Below, one piece after another: positions 5,259 through 5,728 of a stretch of DNA of 5,728 nucleotides. Below the pieces are notes generated by a model, which saw nothing but the letters and a program-made list of their open reading frames with translations, was not told the DNA's origin and ran no database searches. A program made the translations under genes and the position numbers. Within the stretch, counting starts at the first letter, position 1. Every line of letters begins with the position of its first letter. This DNA is from Chitinophagaceae bacterium (GTDB lineage Bacteria; Bacteroidota; Bacteroidia; Chitinophagales; Chitinophagaceae). The stretch spans positions 1 to 5,728 of the forward strand of contig JAGOUF010000181.1 in the NCBI GenBank assembly GCA_018061385.1, written 5' to 3'.

Positions 5259-5728
5259 TTAATGTTTTAAGCCTCTCTTTTTAATTAATCCACCTTTTGT
5301 ATCTTTTACTGGAGTCATTACAACAAAAGCATCAGGTTCAATTTTTTGAATTTCAGTATTGAGCTTGCCTAATTCAAGTCTTGTAACCACTGTGTATATT
5401 ACATTGGTCTGTTTGGTTTCGTTCATTTTCTGAGAACCTTTCATTCCTAAATAAACAGTAACGCCACGTCCCATTTTTTGAATAATCATTTCTCTAATTT
5501 CTTCACTTTTAGTAGCAACAATTGTAACGCCTGTATATTCATCAATACCTTCAATAATAAAGTCTAAGGTATTAGATGCTGCCAAATATGTAATCATAGA
5601 GTACATGGCAACTTCAAGAGACAATAAATATGCTGCTGCCGAAAAAATCAACACGTTAATAACAACTATTATATCGCCAATGGTTGTTCCCATTTTTCGG
5701 CTTAAATAAATGGCCAATACTTCAGTTC
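5259..5728 (-). CDS. YitT-family membrane protein (YitT/DUF161 plus DUF2179), C-terminal part
   Basis: The frame is open from the right edge to the TAA at 5261-5259, giving 156 complete codons; the true start lies outside. The first TTG in frame (5717-5715) is internal, since family sequence (TEVLAIYLSRKMGTTIGD) already runs across it. Two hydrophobic segments are visible: IGDIIVVINVLIFSAAAYLLSL and VAMYSMITYLAASNTLDFII. After them comes a soluble domain of the DUF2179 type, EYTGVTIVATKSEEIREMI, then MGRGVTVYLGMKG, VIYTVVTRLELGKL and IEPDAFVVMTPVKDTKGG, ending in basic KKRGLKH. The family are inner-membrane proteins of about 280-300 residues with several membrane helices and this C-terminal domain, probably in the cytoplasm. 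The biochemical function is not established. It is convergent with hutU and shares its terminator. Confidence 0.85.
   Translation of the reverse strand, partial: TEVLAIYLSRKMGTTIGDIIVVINVLIFSAAAYLLSLEVAMYSMITYLAASNTLDFIIEGIDEYTGVTIVATKSEEIREMIIQKMGRGVTVYLGMKGSQKMNETKQTNVIYTVVTRLELGKLNTEIQKIEPDAFVVMTPVKDTKGGLIKKRGLKH

Noticed and set aside
5715..5717. TTG as start codon of the YitT-family gene
   Set aside because: Family-like sequence (TEV) continues in frame upstream to the window edge and the visible part is about half of a normal family member, so this is an internal leucine.
1..5728. CRISPR array, tRNA/rRNA gene, integron site or phage defence cluster
   Set aside because: No regularly spaced repeats, no cloverleaf or rRNA sequence and no defence-gene motifs were seen; apart from the IS the genes are ordinary chromosomal ones.

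Overview
The window is AT-rich and looks like chromosomal DNA of a Bacteroidota bacterium, possibly of the Chitinophagales/Sphingobacteriia type. The evidence is the style of the proteins (a BioF with GSTGSRLLAGN, a YitT/DUF2179 protein, an IS982 transposase, a MiaE-type tRNA hydroxylase), the absence of clear Shine-Dalgarno sequences before any gene, and exact matches to the Bacteroidota -7 promoter element TAnnTTTG before two genes (263-270 and 3449-3456). Phylum is reasonably secure; genus cannot be told from this window.

Layout: (i) 1-125, minus strand, the first 41 codons of a miaE-like tRNA hydroxylase that runs off the left edge. (ii) 126-275, a divergent intergenic region with two small hairpins and the bioF promoter. 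(iii) 276-1373, plus strand, bioF (8-amino-7-oxononanoate synthase, biotin synthesis). (iv) 1378-2142, minus strand, a NYN (PIN-like) nuclease-domain protein with a C-terminal OST-HTH/LOTUS domain, convergent with bioF with only 4 bp between the stop codons. (v) 2143-2380, upstream region of the NYN gene, holding a long imperfect palindrome (2223-2328). (vi) 2381-3390, a complete IS982-family insertion sequence of 1010 bp with 20-bp terminal inverted repeats (one mismatch) and an 8-bp target duplication TAATTGTA. (vii) 3491-5206, plus strand, hutU (urocanate hydratase, histidine breakdown). (viii) 5218-5258, a strong hairpin serving as a shared terminator. (ix) 5259-5728, minus strand, the C-terminal part of a YitT-family membrane protein that runs off the right edge.

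The genes do not form one pathway. They are single housekeeping or metabolic genes in alternating orientation: tRNA modification, biotin synthesis, a putative RNA-binding/nuclease protein, histidine catabolism and an uncharacterised membrane protein. The only mobile DNA is the IS982 copy, which landed between the divergent NYN and hutU genes without breaking either. It points toward hutU, with no obvious terminator in between, so it could affect hutU expression. I found no convincing new multi-gene system. The points most worth a second look are the probable leaderless bioF mRNA, the clean IS insertion upstream of hutU, the NYN-LOTUS protein, and the palindromic element at 2223-2328.
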